64,000 bases of DNA, taken from contig JAWSVK010000001.1 of NCBI GenBank assembly GCA_033851955.1, positions 234,165 through 298,164 of the forward strand. The letters are read 5' to 3'. Below, piece by piece: positions 33,960 to 43,508 of this stretch. Both the position numbers and the translations under genes were made by a program. Position 1 is the first letter of the stretch. Each line of letters starts with the position of its first letter. The DNA comes from Profundibacter sp033851955 (lineage in GTDB: Bacteria > Pseudomonadota > Alphaproteobacteria > Rhodobacterales > Rhodobacteraceae). The notes below the pieces were generated by a model that was given only the letters and a program-made list of their open reading frames with translations, had not been told where the DNA came from and did no database searches.

Positions 33960-36749
33960 TTACTGTTTTACGGGGCTCGCCAAAACCTCTTGCACGACCA
34001 TATGGGCTGTGGAAGCGACTGTATCAAGCATGGATTTCAACTCTTCAAGGCTTGCCTGACCCATTTCACGCAACACAAACGCACGGCCACCGTCGCCGAT
34101 TTCGCGCATATCCAGCGTGCCTTCGGTCAGCAGTTTGGCACAGCCTCGCAACCGCCAAAACGCGTCATATGCCTCGACTAAGGCTTGTTGTTGGTTGCTG
34201 GTTAGCCAGCCAATCTCTGCGCCCGCGGCCAGTTGGCTGATCACGTCATATGCCGTGTCGCCCGCCAGCAATGCGGCCGTTTCCGCCACCAGTTCGATGT
34301 CTTGCATCCGGCCCTGGCCGAGCTTGGCTTCCCATAGATCTTTGGCCGGTTTGGCCTCAGCCAGACGTGCCCGCATGTCGGCCACATCCGGTAGAACCTG
34401 CGCGCCTTTGCCTTTTTCCGCCAGCAAGCTTGCGCGAAAAGCCTCTAGCAATGCGCCGAGGGTCGGGTTGCCCGCCACCAACCGTGCCCGTGTCAGCGCC
34501 AGATGCTCCCAGGTCCATGCCTCATCCCTTTGATAAGACTTGAAAGATTGCAACGACGTCGCAACGGGGCCTTGCCTGCCAGAGGGGCGCAACCGCATGT
34601 CGACCTCGTATAATCGCCCTTCAGACATTGGGGCAGAAACCGCTGTGATCAGGGCTTGGGTCAGGCGCGCAAAATAGGCGCGCGTGGCCAGTGGGCGTTT
34701 GCCATCCGAAGCCTCAATCCCGTCCGCATCGTAAATCACAATCAGGTCCAGATCAGAAGTTGCATTCAACTGCCCCGCCCCAAGCGACCCCATGCCTAAA
34801 ACCACCGCGCCGTTGCCGGGCATCACCCCGTGTTTTTGGGCAAATTTTTCAATGATCGGCGACCAAAGCGCCGCCACGCTGGCCGTTGCAAGGTCGGCAT
34901 ATTGTCGTCCTGCTTCTTGGGCGTTGATCAAGCCGCGCAAATGATGCACGCCGATGCGAAAGTGCCATTCCTTGTTCCAGCGCCGTGCGGCATCCAATTT
35001 GTTTTCATAATCGTCAATCGCAACCAGTACCGTTTGCAATTCGGACTGCAAGGTGTCGGCACCGGGCCAATCTTCAAAAAACGTCCCCCCCAGCACCGCA
35101 TCCAACACCTTGGAATGACGCGACAAATGACGCGCAAGCGCAGGTGCTGTGGCGCAGATGTCGATGATCAGGTCGATCAGCTGCGGGTTTGCCTCGAACA
35201 GCGAGAACAGTTGCACCCCAGCAGGCAAGCCTGCCAAAAATCCATCAAACTGCACCAGAGCTTCTTGCGGGTTACCTGCCTTTTGCAGCCGTGCCATGAT
35301 ATCTGGGCGCAAGCGTTTGAATATCTCGACCGCCCGCTCTGAACGCATCGCCGGATAGGTGGGCCAACGCGCTAAGATGTCTTTGGCCGCGTCTGACAGA
35401 ACGTCTTCGTCCACATGCTCGGTGGTGCTGGGCGCGAAAAAACCCTCGGTCAATTCGTGGACTTCTGACAGCTCATCCATCAAACGACGGCGCAATATCA
35501 CGGTGTTGTCCAGCCCCATGAACATCGCCAAACGGTCGAACTCTTCAGGCTTTTTAGGCAGATCGTGGGTCTGGGCGTCATTGACCATTTGCAACCTATG
35601 TTCGACTTCGCGATGGGTTCGATAGCGCTCAATTAGCAGATTTGCAACATTTTGCGGAATCCAGTCCTTGTGCGCCAAAGCCCTTAAAGCAGGCACAGTT
35701 TGGCAAGACCGCAGGTCTGGATCACGGCCACCGGCGATAATCTGGCGGGTTTGGGTGAAGAATTCGATCTCGCGAATTCCGCCACGGCCCAGTTTCATAT
35801 TGTGGCCTTCCAGCACGATATCGCCGCCCAACCCCTTGTGTTCGCGAATGCGCAGCCGCATGTCATGAGCATCTTGAATGGCCGCGAAATCCAGATGCTT
35901 GCGCCACACAAATGGGGCCAAACGCTTTAGATATTTCTCGCCCGCCTTAATGTCGCCCGCACAGACCCGTGCCTTGATATGGGCGGCGCGCTCCCACGTG
36001 CGCCCAAGGCTCTCGTAATAGCGCTCAGCGATCTCCATCGACAGACAAACCGGCGTTGCGGACGGATCCGGGCGCAGACGCAGGTCAGTGCGAAACACAT
36101 AGCCGTCGCCCGTGATGTCAGACAGCATGCTGGCCATTTTGCGGGTGACGCGGATGAAACTGGCGCGGGCGTCGAAATAGTCGTCCGGCTCAAAGCGGCT
36201 TTCGTCAAACAGGCAAATCAGGTCAATATCCGAGGAATAGTTCAGCTCCCCTGCCCCCATTTTGCCCATCGCCAACACCACCATGCCGCCCGCTGTGGCA
36301 ACATCCTCCGGCCCCATGCCAGGCAATTTGCCACGCTTGATTTCAGCCGCGACCAGCGCCTTGATCGCAACGTCCACTGCCAGATCAGCAAAATCCGTCA
36401 GAGTGCCTGTAACCTGCTCCAACGGCCAAACGCCGCCCAGATCGGCCAAAGCGGTGAGCGCTGCGATGCGGGCCTTTGCGTGTCGTAACGAAGTGTTGAG
36501 TTGATCTAACGGGGAAACCTTTAGGTCGGCGAACATGCTTTCCAAGGCTGGCTCTGGATCATTGAGCGCCACGGTTAGCCAGTCTGCTTGGCGCGTCATG
36601 ATGGTGGCCAGATAGGGGCTGCAGCCCGCCGTCCCTTTGATCAGTGCCTGCAGTTTTGCATGCGCATTGGGGAAATGCGCGGCGACTTCATCGCCACGGA
36701 TCACATCATAGGGAATCGGTGTGCGGGTGATTTCAAATGCATTGCTCAT
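33960..36749 (-). CDS. glnE: Bifunctional glutamine synthetase adenylyltransferase/deadenylase
   Basis: 929 residues from ATG 36749 (MSNAFEITRTPIPYDVIRG); the open frame extends to 37046 but that part is antisense to the opposite-strand YbaK gene. GlnE attaches AMP to, and removes it from, glutamine synthetase in response to nitrogen status. Two nucleotidyltransferase domains are visible: the first with KMGAGELNYSSDIDLICLFDE and the second with GMGSLGAGQLNATSDLDLIVIYD, each followed by RLRPSG/RPDP segments. A helical regulatory domain separates them. The length matches the family. Confidence 0.96.
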   Translation of the reverse strand: MSNAFEITRTPIPYDVIRGDEVAAHFPNAHAKLQALIKGTAGCSPYLATIMTRQADWLTVALNDPEPALESMFADLKVSPLDQLNTSLRHAKARIAALTALADLGGVWPLEQVTGTLTDFADLAVDVAIKALVAAEIKRGKLPGMGPEDVATAGGMVVLAMGKMGAGELNYSSDIDLICLFDESRFEPDDYFDARASFIRVTRKMASMLSDITGDGYVFRTDLRLRPDPSATPVCLSMEIAERYYESLGRTWERAAHIKARVCAGDIKAGEKYLKRLAPFVWRKHLDFAAIQDAHDMRLRIREHKGLGGDIVLEGHNMKLGRGGIREIEFFTQTRQIIAGGRDPDLRSCQTVPALRALAHKDWIPQNVANLLIERYRTHREVEHRLQMVNDAQTHDLPKKPEEFDRLAMFMGLDNTVILRRRLMDELSEVHELTEGFFAPSTTEHVDEDVLSDAAKDILARWPTYPAMRSERAVEIFKRLRPDIMARLQKAGNPQEALVQFDGFLAGLPAGVQLFSLFEANPQLIDLIIDICATAPALARHLSRHSKVLDAVLGGTFFEDWPGADTLQSELQTVLVAIDDYENKLDAARRWNKEWHFRIGVHHLRGLINAQEAGRQYADLATASVAALWSPIIEKFAQKHGVMPGNGAVVLGMGSLGAGQLNATSDLDLIVIYDADGIEASDGKRPLATRAYFARLTQALITAVSAPMSEGRLYEVDMRLRPSGRQGPVATSLQSFKSYQRDEAWTWEHLALTRARLVAGNPTLGALLEAFRASLLAEKGKGAQVLPDVADMRARLAEAKPAKDLWEAKLGQGRMQDIELVAETAALLAGDTAYDVISQLAAGAEIGWLTSNQQQALVEAYDAFWRLRGCAKLLTEGTLDMREIGDGGRAFVLREMGQASLEELKSMLDTVASTAHMVVQEVLASPVKQ

Positions 36750-36843
36750 GGCTCCAAGATGCGGTTTGGCGTTGGTGAAGGCAACAGGGGTTGCGTCAAA
36801 ATCCACGCTATGGATACTCGCGATCAGTAACAGGAGCGAGACA

Positions 36844-37314
36844 ATGAGCAAAAGTCTGAAACGTGTGATACGGGCGCTGGAGGCTGCGGGTTTGGCTGTC
36901 GCGCCCTTGGAAATGGTGGATGGCGCACGTACCGCACAGACAGCAGCCGATGCGGTGGGGTGCGAAGTGGACCAAATCGCCAAATCGATCATATTTTGCG
37001 GTGAAAACAGCCAGCAGGCGATTTTATTCATCACGGCGGGCGGCAATCAGGTTTGCGCGGATAAGGCCAGCGCATTGGCGGGGGAACCACTGGGCAAGGC
37101 AGATGCGGCTTTGATCCGCAGCCAAACTGGGTTTGCCATTGGAGGCGTATCGCCAATTGGGCATCTGTCACCGATCCGCGCCTTTTTCGACGCAAAACTG
37201 CTGGAATTCGACGAGGTTTGGGCTGCTGCGGGCACCCCGAGACATGTTTTTGCAGCAAATCCGACCCGATTACAGGAAATTTCAGGCGCGCAAATTGCTG
37301 ATTTTACTGTGTAA
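36844..37314 (+). CDS. YbaK/EbsC-type aminoacyl-tRNA deacylase
   Basis: 156 residues from ATG 36844, with AGGAG upstream; the longer frame from 36721 crosses the glnE start. The family hydrolyses mischarged tRNAs (often Cys-tRNA-Pro) in trans. The pattern TAQTAADAVGCEVDQIAKSIIF, VCADKASALAGEPL and GFAIGGVSPIGHL with the conserved Lys and Gly residues fits YbaK-like proteins. The exact substrate is not known. It is divergent from glnE, with starts about 95 bp apart. Confidence 0.88.
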   Translation: MSKSLKRVIRALEAAGLAVAPLEMVDGARTAQTAADAVGCEVDQIAKSIIFCGENSQQAILFITAGGNQVCADKASALAGEPLGKADAALIRSQTGFAIGGVSPIGHLSPIRAFFDAKLLEFDEVWAAAGTPRHVFAANPTRLQEISGAQIADFTV

Positions 37315-37430
37315 ATCAAGTTAATGTAAATATCTTTTACATTTTCACTTGAAACCCACGCCCTAAATGCCAATCTTGGTAATGTGAAGAGCATTCACAT
37401 TGAAACGTAACCTTTAGAACGGAGTACCAC

Positions 37431-37835
37431 ATGAGCACTGTTGCCGCATTTCCCCATCAGGCAGAATCTTGGCTGGACGAACGCGGGAAACCCGCATGGA
37501 TCATTGCGATGGTCCTTGGATTTATCATTTTCTGGCCAGTCGGCCTTGCCCTGCTGTTTTATATGATTTGGAGTAAACGCATGTTTTCAGGAAGTTGTCG
37601 TCAAAGCCGCCGCATGAGCCGCCATGAAAAACGCAATGCCATGCATTCGTCAGGTAACACGGCGTTTGACGCCTATAAGGCCGACACATTACGTCGCCTA
37701 GAAGAAGAACAAGGCAAGTTCTCGGATTTCCTACAGCGTTTGCGGGAAGCCAAAGACAAGTCGGAATTTGATGACTTTATGGATGATCGCGCCAAAAAGG
37801 TTGATGATACTGTCGAGATTGTTGAGCCTAAGTAG
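37431..37835 (+). CDS. DUF2852 membrane protein
   Basis: 134 residues. One strong transmembrane helix (AWIIAMVLGFIIFWPVGLALLFYMIW) near the N-terminus is followed by a basic loop (RMSRHEKRNAMH) and a C-terminal coiled helix (TLRRLEEEQGKFSDFLQRLREAKDKSEFDDFMDDR). This is the typical DUF2852 plan of alphaproteobacteria. GGAG precedes the ATG and a strong terminator follows. Function unknown. Confidence 0.85.
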   Translation: MSTVAAFPHQAESWLDERGKPAWIIAMVLGFIIFWPVGLALLFYMIWSKRMFSGSCRQSRRMSRHEKRNAMHSSGNTAFDAYKADTLRRLEEEQGKFSDFLQRLREAKDKSEFDDFMDDRAKKVDDTVEIVEPK

Positions 37836-37842
37836 TCTGAAG

Positions 37843-37866
37843 GCGGCCCTCACAAGGGGCCGCTTT
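37843..37866 (+). terminator. Terminator after the DUF2852 gene
   Basis: GCGGCCC (37843-37849) pairs perfectly with GGGCCGC (37857-37863), with a 7-nt loop, and TTT follows. Only seven bases after the DUF2852 stop. Confidence 0.8.
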
Positions 37867-37952
37867 AACCTCTTTTGACAAAGGGGCTTGGCGCATCCGC
37901 TGCGCGTTGTTATCTTAAAGTTGAATAAAAACAACGGACACTTGTCAACAAC

Positions 37953-38777
37953 ATGCGCCACAGCCTACCCATTGCCCCACAGTTCTACGTAACTGCCCCC
38001 CAGCCATGCCCCTATTTGGACGGGCGTATGGAGCGTAAATTGTTCACCGCGTTGCAGGGGGAAAATGCTGGCAAGCTGAATGATGCCCTTTCAAAACAAG
38101 GGTTTCGCCGGTCACAAAACGTGTTGTACCGCCCGTCATGTGCAGATTGCTCGTCCTGTTTTTCGGCCCGCATCAGGGTGGCTGACTTTGCCCCCACCAA
38201 AAGCCAGCGCCGCGTTCTAAAGCGTAACGCGATGTTGTCACGCAACGCGATGTCGCCATGGGCCACCGAAGATCACTACGCCCTGTTTCGCCGTTATCTG
38301 GAGCACCGGCACGCCGATGGTGGCATGGCCGACATGGATATTTTTGAATTCGCCGCAATGGTCGAGGAAACCCCGATCAAAAGCCGTGTCATTGAATACA
38401 CAAGCCCCGTCGAACCCGACGCCCAAGAACCAGAACTGGCGGCGGTTTGCCTGACGGATGTTTTTGATGACGGGCTCAGCATGGTTTATTCATTTTTTGA
38501 GCCTGAGTTGACCAAAAACAGTCTGGGCACCTATCTTATTCTGGATCACATCGATATCGCCCGTGCAGCAGGTCTGCCCTATGTCTATTTGGGCTATTGG
38601 GTGCCTGGCAGCCCCAAGATGGCTTATAAGGCTGGGTTTTCGGCGCTTGAAGTCTATCAGGGTGGCGAATGGGTTTCATTGGATGATCCAGCCAATTTCA
38701 AACGCGATACGCACCCACTGTCGATCGATACGATTGCCGAGCAAGTGGCCCAGATCAGTCTGCCAGATGTTTTGTAA
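37953..38777 (+). CDS. bpt: Aspartate/glutamate leucyltransferase (N-end rule)
   Basis: 274 residues. Bpt transfers leucine from Leu-tRNA to N-terminal Asp or Glu of proteins, marking them for ClpSAP. The N-terminus CPYLDGRMERKLFTAL, then YRPSCADCSSCFSARIRVADFAP with the conserved CxxC-type cysteine cluster, and the C-terminal GNAT-like part (YSFFEPELTKNSLGTYLILDHIDIARAAGLPYVYLGYWV, GSPKMAYK) are all typical. It is convergent with the TRAP transporter operon. Confidence 0.95.
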   Translation: MRHSLPIAPQFYVTAPQPCPYLDGRMERKLFTALQGENAGKLNDALSKQGFRRSQNVLYRPSCADCSSCFSARIRVADFAPTKSQRRVLKRNAMLSRNAMSPWATEDHYALFRRYLEHRHADGGMADMDIFEFAAMVEETPIKSRVIEYTSPVEPDAQEPELAAVCLTDVFDDGLSMVYSFFEPELTKNSLGTYLILDHIDIARAAGLPYVYLGYWVPGSPKMAYKAGFSALEVYQGGEWVSLDDPANFKRDTHPLSIDTIAEQVAQISLPDVL

Positions 38778-38799
38778 AACTCGCTAGGCTAGGCAAGTC

Positions 38800-38827
38800 T
38801 GAGGCCCACGCGTTAGCGCAGGCCTCA
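38800..38827. terminator. Bidirectional hairpin between bpt and dctM
   Basis: TGAGGCC (38800-38806) pairs with GGCCTCA (38821-38827), with an inner CGC/GCG pair. Placed between convergent gene ends; it lacks a long T run, so it may act on both strands weakly. Confidence 0.6.
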
Positions 38828-38833
38828 CTCTTG

Positions 38834-41188
38834 TCAATTCGCGAACAGGCTTGGAACAATCGTCACGACGGACGGGAAGAACCAAAGCAGCGCCAAACCG
38901 AACACCTGAATCAACACAAACGGGATGATACCGCGATAGATATGTGCCGTGGTCACGCTGGGTGGTGCCACGCCGCGCAGGTAGAACAGCGCAAAGCCAA
39001 AGGGTGGCGTCAGGAACGAGGTTTGCAGGTTCACAGCGATCATGATGGTCACCCATTTCGGATCGAACGTACCACCGTAAATCACCGGTCCAACGATCGG
39101 GATCACGATGTAGATGATCTCAAGGAAATCGAGCACGAACCCAAGGAAGAACAGCACCATCATAACGATCAAGAACACCTTCATCTCGTTATCGAAACTG
39201 GTCAGGAAGTCCTGAATATAAGCCTCGCCACCGAAGGAGATGATCACAAGGTTTAACAATTGCGATCCGATCAGGATGGTAAAGACCATGCTGGTGACTT
39301 TGGCGCTTTCGCGCACAATCGGGCTTAGAACCGCACCGCGGAACAGCACCCAACACCCATAGAGCAGGCCAAACATCGCAAACAGATAGGCCGATTTGGC
39401 AACCATGAAGGCAATGATATCCTCCACAGGCACCTCGTCGCGGCTCATCCGCAGATCAAAGTTCACGCCGACCAAGATCATGATGAAGATCGCGAATGTC
39501 GCCAGCACAATCACTTTGCCCGAGCCACCTTCGTCCTTTAGCTTGCGGTAGGCCGCAAGCAAGATCGCACCACCGGCCCCAAGGGCCGCAGCCGGTGTCG
39601 GGTTGGTGATCCCGCCAAGGATCGAGCCAAGCACCGCGATGATCAACACAAGCGGTGGGAACACCACGGCGATCAACTCATTCTTGCTAAGCAGTTTGCC
39701 CGCGTAGACCACGCCGTAGGCCGTGATCAAACCCGGGATCAGCATATAGATCACGGTCCAGCCCGAAGTGGTCACCGGCGTGATCAAGGTGATGTCAGTG
39801 ATGACGGCCAGCACGACGCCCGCCAATCCGATCAGGATCGGTTTGGTATCGGCCTTTGGCGCCACGCCACGTGCAAACACCAAGATCAGCGTCATGAACA
39901 ACAAGAAGATCGCAATGCCGGTGCCGATTGGCGCTGCGGCGGCGATCTTGGCGGCCTTGGTCGCTATCAGTTCTTCTTCTGACAGCTTGTGGCTTTCTTG
40001 ATCTACGCCTGAGGCTTCAATCGCGGCCTGTTGTGCGATTGCAAGATCCCATTTTTCTTGGCCGTGCAATTCGATCAACGAGGCTTGGCATTTGGGTTCA
40101 ACATTGGTGCGCAAAACCGAGGCTTGGCCGATGTCGGAATAGCTGTCGACCACGGTGTTTTGTGATCCAACCACGCCAATATTACCCAGCATAAACATCC
40201 CAGCGATCAAGGCCAGAGGTGCGCCAAGGAACCATGTCAGGCCCCACGCACGGGTCAATCTGTCGCCCGATGTTTCCATCATCGTTACAGGAGGCGCGTG
40301 TTGTGGTTTCACCAATGCATAGCCAAACGCATAGAGCGCATACAAAAGCGCCAACATGATGCCCGGCAAGATCGCCGCCTGAAACAGAGTGCCAACGGAC
40401 AAAACCGCCGCCTCGCCCAGATAGGTCAGCGCGTCGGTACAACCCGCCAATTGGGCGCGTTGTTCTTGGGCGGCGGAATATAGATCCCCCGCCAAGGTGC
40501 CCAGCAAAACGATCACGATCGAGGGTGGAATGATCTGCCCCAAGGTGCCCGATGCCGCGATGACGCCAGTGGCCAATTCAGGTGAGTAGTTGTTTTTGAG
40601 CATGGTGGGCAAGGACAGCAGCCCCATGGTCACCACGGTCGCACCAACGATACCCGTTGAGGCGGCCAAAAATGCCCCCACAACCACAACTGATACGGCC
40701 AAACCGCCGGGCAATGGGCCAAACACCCGCGCCATGGTTGTCAGCAAATCATTGGCGATTTTTGAGCGTTCCAGCGTGATGCCCATCAGAACGAACATCA
40801 GCACAGCCAACAGGGTTTCAATGGATTGCCCCGCCAACACCCGTTCATTCATACGGTTCACGATGAAAGAAACGTTGCGGTTTAGCGCGACTTCCCAACC
40901 CTGTTCGAACACAGGGCCAGCTATTCGCGGCAAATCCGGGTATCGGAAGGTGGTGATCACCTTGGGGTCTGCCCCACTGGCCACCAAATCGGTAAAAGCC
41001 TGCGAGCTTTGATCAATCGCGAAATGCGTGAGCATCCCTGCGCTGTCCAAACCGGCAATAATCCCGAATGAAATTACACCCGCCCCACCAATGGCAAACG
41101 CCACCGGAAAGCCCGACAAAATCCCGCCAAAAAGGCTGAGAAACACAATAATTAGGCTGATCTCTACGCCATCAAGTCCAAATAACAT
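38834..41188 (-). CDS. dctM: TRAP transporter large permease (DctM family), enlarged
   Basis: 784 residues, nearly twice the usual DctM length (about 425). The conserved permease core is present at both ends: LIIVFLSLFGGILSGFPVAFAIGG and LAVSVVVVGAFLAASTGIVGATVVTMGLLSLPTMLKNNYSPELATGVIAASGTLGQIIPPSIVIVLL, and later FLVLDFLEI-like and TSFLTPPFGFALFYLRG. Extra material lies about residues 55-115 and 300-520: a soluble segment with acidic and Gln-rich parts (residues 340-420) and added transmembrane helices. It is the membrane channel of a tripartite, ion-driven uptake system with the DctQ and DctP genes next to it. Large DctM proteins of this type accompany TakP-like binding proteins. Confidence 0.88.
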   Translation of the reverse strand: MLFGLDGVEISLIIVFLSLFGGILSGFPVAFAIGGAGVISFGIIAGLDSAGMLTHFAIDQSSQAFTDLVASGADPKVITTFRYPDLPRIAGPVFEQGWEVALNRNVSFIVNRMNERVLAGQSIETLLAVLMFVLMGITLERSKIANDLLTTMARVFGPLPGGLAVSVVVVGAFLAASTGIVGATVVTMGLLSLPTMLKNNYSPELATGVIAASGTLGQIIPPSIVIVLLGTLAGDLYSAAQEQRAQLAGCTDALTYLGEAAVLSVGTLFQAAILPGIMLALLYALYAFGYALVKPQHAPPVTMMETSGDRLTRAWGLTWFLGAPLALIAGMFMLGNIGVVGSQNTVVDSYSDIGQASVLRTNVEPKCQASLIELHGQEKWDLAIAQQAAIEASGVDQESHKLSEEELIATKAAKIAAAAPIGTGIAIFLLFMTLILVFARGVAPKADTKPILIGLAGVVLAVITDITLITPVTTSGWTVIYMLIPGLITAYGVVYAGKLLSKNELIAVVFPPLVLIIAVLGSILGGITNPTPAAALGAGGAILLAAYRKLKDEGGSGKVIVLATFAIFIMILVGVNFDLRMSRDEVPVEDIIAFMVAKSAYLFAMFGLLYGCWVLFRGAVLSPIVRESAKVTSMVFTILIGSQLLNLVIISFGGEAYIQDFLTSFDNEMKVFLIVMMVLFFLGFVLDFLEIIYIVIPIVGPVIYGGTFDPKWVTIMIAVNLQTSFLTPPFGFALFYLRGVAPPSVTTAHIYRGIIPFVLIQVFGLALLWFFPSVVTIVPSLFAN

Positions 41189-41203
41189 ATCTAAGTCGTC
41201 CCT

Positions 41204-42139
41204 TTAATGCGTGCCCTCATAGGCCTCTTCACCTTCGCCAAGCGTGTCCTTGTCGAGGTATTTACCTTCTGACTCCGGTCCTTCCTTGAATTCAAGGTAG
41301 GAGCGATAGAAGAAGGCGATGGCCTGTAGGAATACCATGCCGACAAATGTGATCAGCAGTATTTTAAACAGGAAGTAGCCAGTGAACCCGTTGGGCGAAA
41401 ACCCGATGAATTCGACGTTCCAACGAAACGCGCGTGATTTCAGCAGCAGGCGTTCAAGGGTGTCGCTGGCGGATGGTTTTGGCACCATCAGGTGACGCCA
41501 CATAAAGTACCAGCCATACATCCACACCAACACCGCAAACGGCATCATAAAGAATAATGCGCCCATCATGTCGATGATTTTCTTGGTGCGAAAGCGCACC
41601 TTGGCATAGACCAGATCAACCCGCACGTGCCCGCCTTGAACAAAGGTGTAGGTCACACAGAGCGTCACGATCATCGCATTGTAGAACTTTAGCCCCTCAG
41701 CAAACCAGCTGATGTCAAAGCCAAGCGGAATACCAAAACCGATCACGATGTCAGGCCGCGTGAAAATGCGCTGCATAAAGATGATGATGATTTGTTGCAA
41801 AACCATCAGCAGGCCGGCCCATGCCGCAAAGCGTCCAACCACATTGGCAAACCCCTCTAACAGCCGCACGCAGCCCCACATGAAATTGTTGCGCCACATG
41901 CCATAGGCCGTGAACAACAGGAAAACCGTTATAACAAAGAAGAAAAATTCGCGCGAACCACCGTAGTAGATAAAGCGCATGATCGATTCTTTGTTGGACC
42001 AGTCCAACCAAGTTGCTGGATGGCTGACCGCATATCCGAAATTGTAGAATGCCATTGCGATGCTTTGCAATACCCACAGGATGCCGTTGAACAGCCCCGT
42101 TAGGATTCCAAACAGGCCAATTGTGCCTTCGCTTTGCAT
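41204..42139 (-). CDS. dctQ: TRAP transporter small permease (DctQ family)
   Basis: 311 residues from ATG 42139, preceded by GGGGGGAAT; the GTG at 42154 is a weaker choice. The family is usually about 170 residues; this one is larger and has an extra N-terminal hydrophobic stretch (LFGILTGLFNGILWVLQSIAMAFYNFGYA). Four to five hydrophobic helices are visible (FFFVITVFLLFTAYGMW, FAAWAGLLMVLQQIIIIFM, IDMMGALFFMMPFAVLVWMY and ILLITFVGMVFLQAIAFFY). Together with DctM it forms the membrane complex. It lies 15 bp upstream of dctM. Confidence 0.88.
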   Translation of the reverse strand: MQSEGTIGLFGILTGLFNGILWVLQSIAMAFYNFGYAVSHPATWLDWSNKESIMRFIYYGGSREFFFFVITVFLLFTAYGMWRNNFMWGCVRLLEGFANVVGRFAAWAGLLMVLQQIIIIFMQRIFTRPDIVIGFGIPLGFDISWFAEGLKFYNAMIVTLCVTYTFVQGGHVRVDLVYAKVRFRTKKIIDMMGALFFMMPFAVLVWMYGWYFMWRHLMVPKPSASDTLERLLLKSRAFRWNVEFIGFSPNGFTGYFLFKILLITFVGMVFLQAIAFFYRSYLEFKEGPESEGKYLDKDTLGEGEEAYEGTH

Positions 42140-42192
42140 ATTCCCCCCCGTCACCCTGTTTTCAGGGTCTATTATTCAGCATGTAGGTGCCA

Positions 42193-42225
42193 CAAGGGGC
42201 TGCAGGTATGTCCCACAGCCCCTTG
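42193..42225 (-). promoter_or_regulatory. Intercistronic stem-loop between dctP and dctQ
   Basis: CAAGGGGCTG (42193-42202) is perfectly complementary to CAGCCCCTTG (42216-42225), with a 13-nt loop. It sits right behind the dctP stop codon and has no T run. Such hairpins often let the binding-protein mRNA be more abundant or more stable than the downstream permease mRNA (inference from other binding-protein operons). Confidence 0.75.
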
Positions 42226-42243
42226 CTATTCGTATTGCTTAGA

Positions 42244-43329
42244 TCAGTTGCCCAGAACGCGGTTACGTTGTGAAACGTAATAGCCATCTGATTTGTCGAT
42301 CCAGCTGGAAGAATTCGCCATCGACTCTTCAAAGCTGCCGCGGATTTTCGCGAACAGCTCATCGCCCATGTTTTCATCCATAACTTCGGCAGATGCTTTA
42401 CCAAACGCATCCCAAACATCGTCAGAGAACTGTAGAGTTTTAACACCCTGCGCCTGCAGACGTTTCAGAGCCGCACCGTTGTTGGCAAGAGTTTCTGCCA
42501 ATTGGATGTGCGTTGTGGCCATCGTAGCGTAGTTGATGATGGCTTGGTTTTGTGCTGACAAGTCGTTCCAAACATCCAAGTTCATACCCAGCGCAAGACC
42601 GGAGCCTGGCTCGTGGAAACCAGCTGTGTAGTAAACTTTAGCAACTTCTTGGAAGCCCGCACGCTCGTCTGCAAATGGGCCAACCCACTCCAGACCGTCC
42701 AAAGCGCCCGAAGACAAGGCTTGGTACAATTCGCCGCCTGGGATGTTCTGAACGGATGCGCCCAGTTTACCCAAAACTTTGCCGCCAAGACCTGGCATAC
42801 GGAATTTCAAACCGTTGAAATCTTCGGCCGAGTTGATTTCCTTGCGGAACCAGCCACCTGATTGCGAACCGGAGTTCCCAGCCAAGAATGATTTCAGGTT
42901 AAAGATCTGGCCCAGCTCGTCGTGCAGGTCCTGACCGCCACCGTGGTGGTACCAGTTTGTCAGCTCTTGTGCTGTGCCGCCAAATGGTACGGCTGTGAAA
43001 TAGGCGTAACCCGGGTGCTGACCGATGAAATAATAGTCAGCCGAGTGATACATGTCGGCCTGACCGGATGAAACCGCGTCAAACACTTCTAGCGCGCCAA
43101 CCAGTTCGCCCGGAGCTTTTTTGTCGATGGTCAGATTGCCATCAGACATTTCACCAACCATTTTTTCAACGTAGTTAGCAGCGTCATCCAAAACCGCGAA
43201 ACCGCGCGGCCATGATTGCACCATGGTCAATACTTTTTTACCTGTGGCATAGGCTGGTGCGGCCAATGTCGATGCTGCGGCAGCGGTGCCACCAAGTGCA
43301 GATGTTCTCAAAAATGAGCGACGATCCAT
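42244..43329 (-). CDS. dctP: TRAP transporter substrate-binding protein (DctP/TakP-like)
   Basis: 361 residues. The N-terminus MDRRSFLRTSALGGTAAAAS is a Tat signal (RRSFLR), cleaved after about residue 29 (PAYA). The mature protein follows the DctP fold: WPRGFAVLDDAANYVEKMV, DAVSSGQADMYHSADYYFIGQHPGYAYF, FRMPGLGGKVLGKLGA and the family Arg-Phe pair in LKFRMPG. It resembles TakP, the 2-oxo acid binding protein of Rhodobacter sphaeroides, but the ligand here is not proved. The binding-protein gene comes first and is followed by the stem-loop at 42193. Confidence 0.92.
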   Translation of the reverse strand: MDRRSFLRTSALGGTAAAASTLAAPAYATGKKVLTMVQSWPRGFAVLDDAANYVEKMVGEMSDGNLTIDKKAPGELVGALEVFDAVSSGQADMYHSADYYFIGQHPGYAYFTAVPFGGTAQELTNWYHHGGGQDLHDELGQIFNLKSFLAGNSGSQSGGWFRKEINSAEDFNGLKFRMPGLGGKVLGKLGASVQNIPGGELYQALSSGALDGLEWVGPFADERAGFQEVAKVYYTAGFHEPGSGLALGMNLDVWNDLSAQNQAIINYATMATTHIQLAETLANNGAALKRLQAQGVKTLQFSDDVWDAFGKASAEVMDENMGDELFAKIRGSFEESMANSSSWIDKSDGYYVSQRNRVLGN

Positions 43330-43508
43330 AGAAATACTCCTCCCGTAGAGTTATTTGTCCGTTCATAGTGACGGATTGGTCGTTTCTAGTAGGGGGACCT
43401 TATCGACAGAATGTCGGCCTGAAAATACTGTATTTACACTATTTTCACAAAGTTACGTTTTTTTGCCTGCTCCCGAAAGATCAACCAAAAGCGGAAATGC
43501 CCGCTGAA

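Noticed and set aside
36750..37046. Long N-terminal extension of glnE
   Set aside because: It is antisense to the YbaK-like gene and has no ribosome site; the family start is at ATG 36749.
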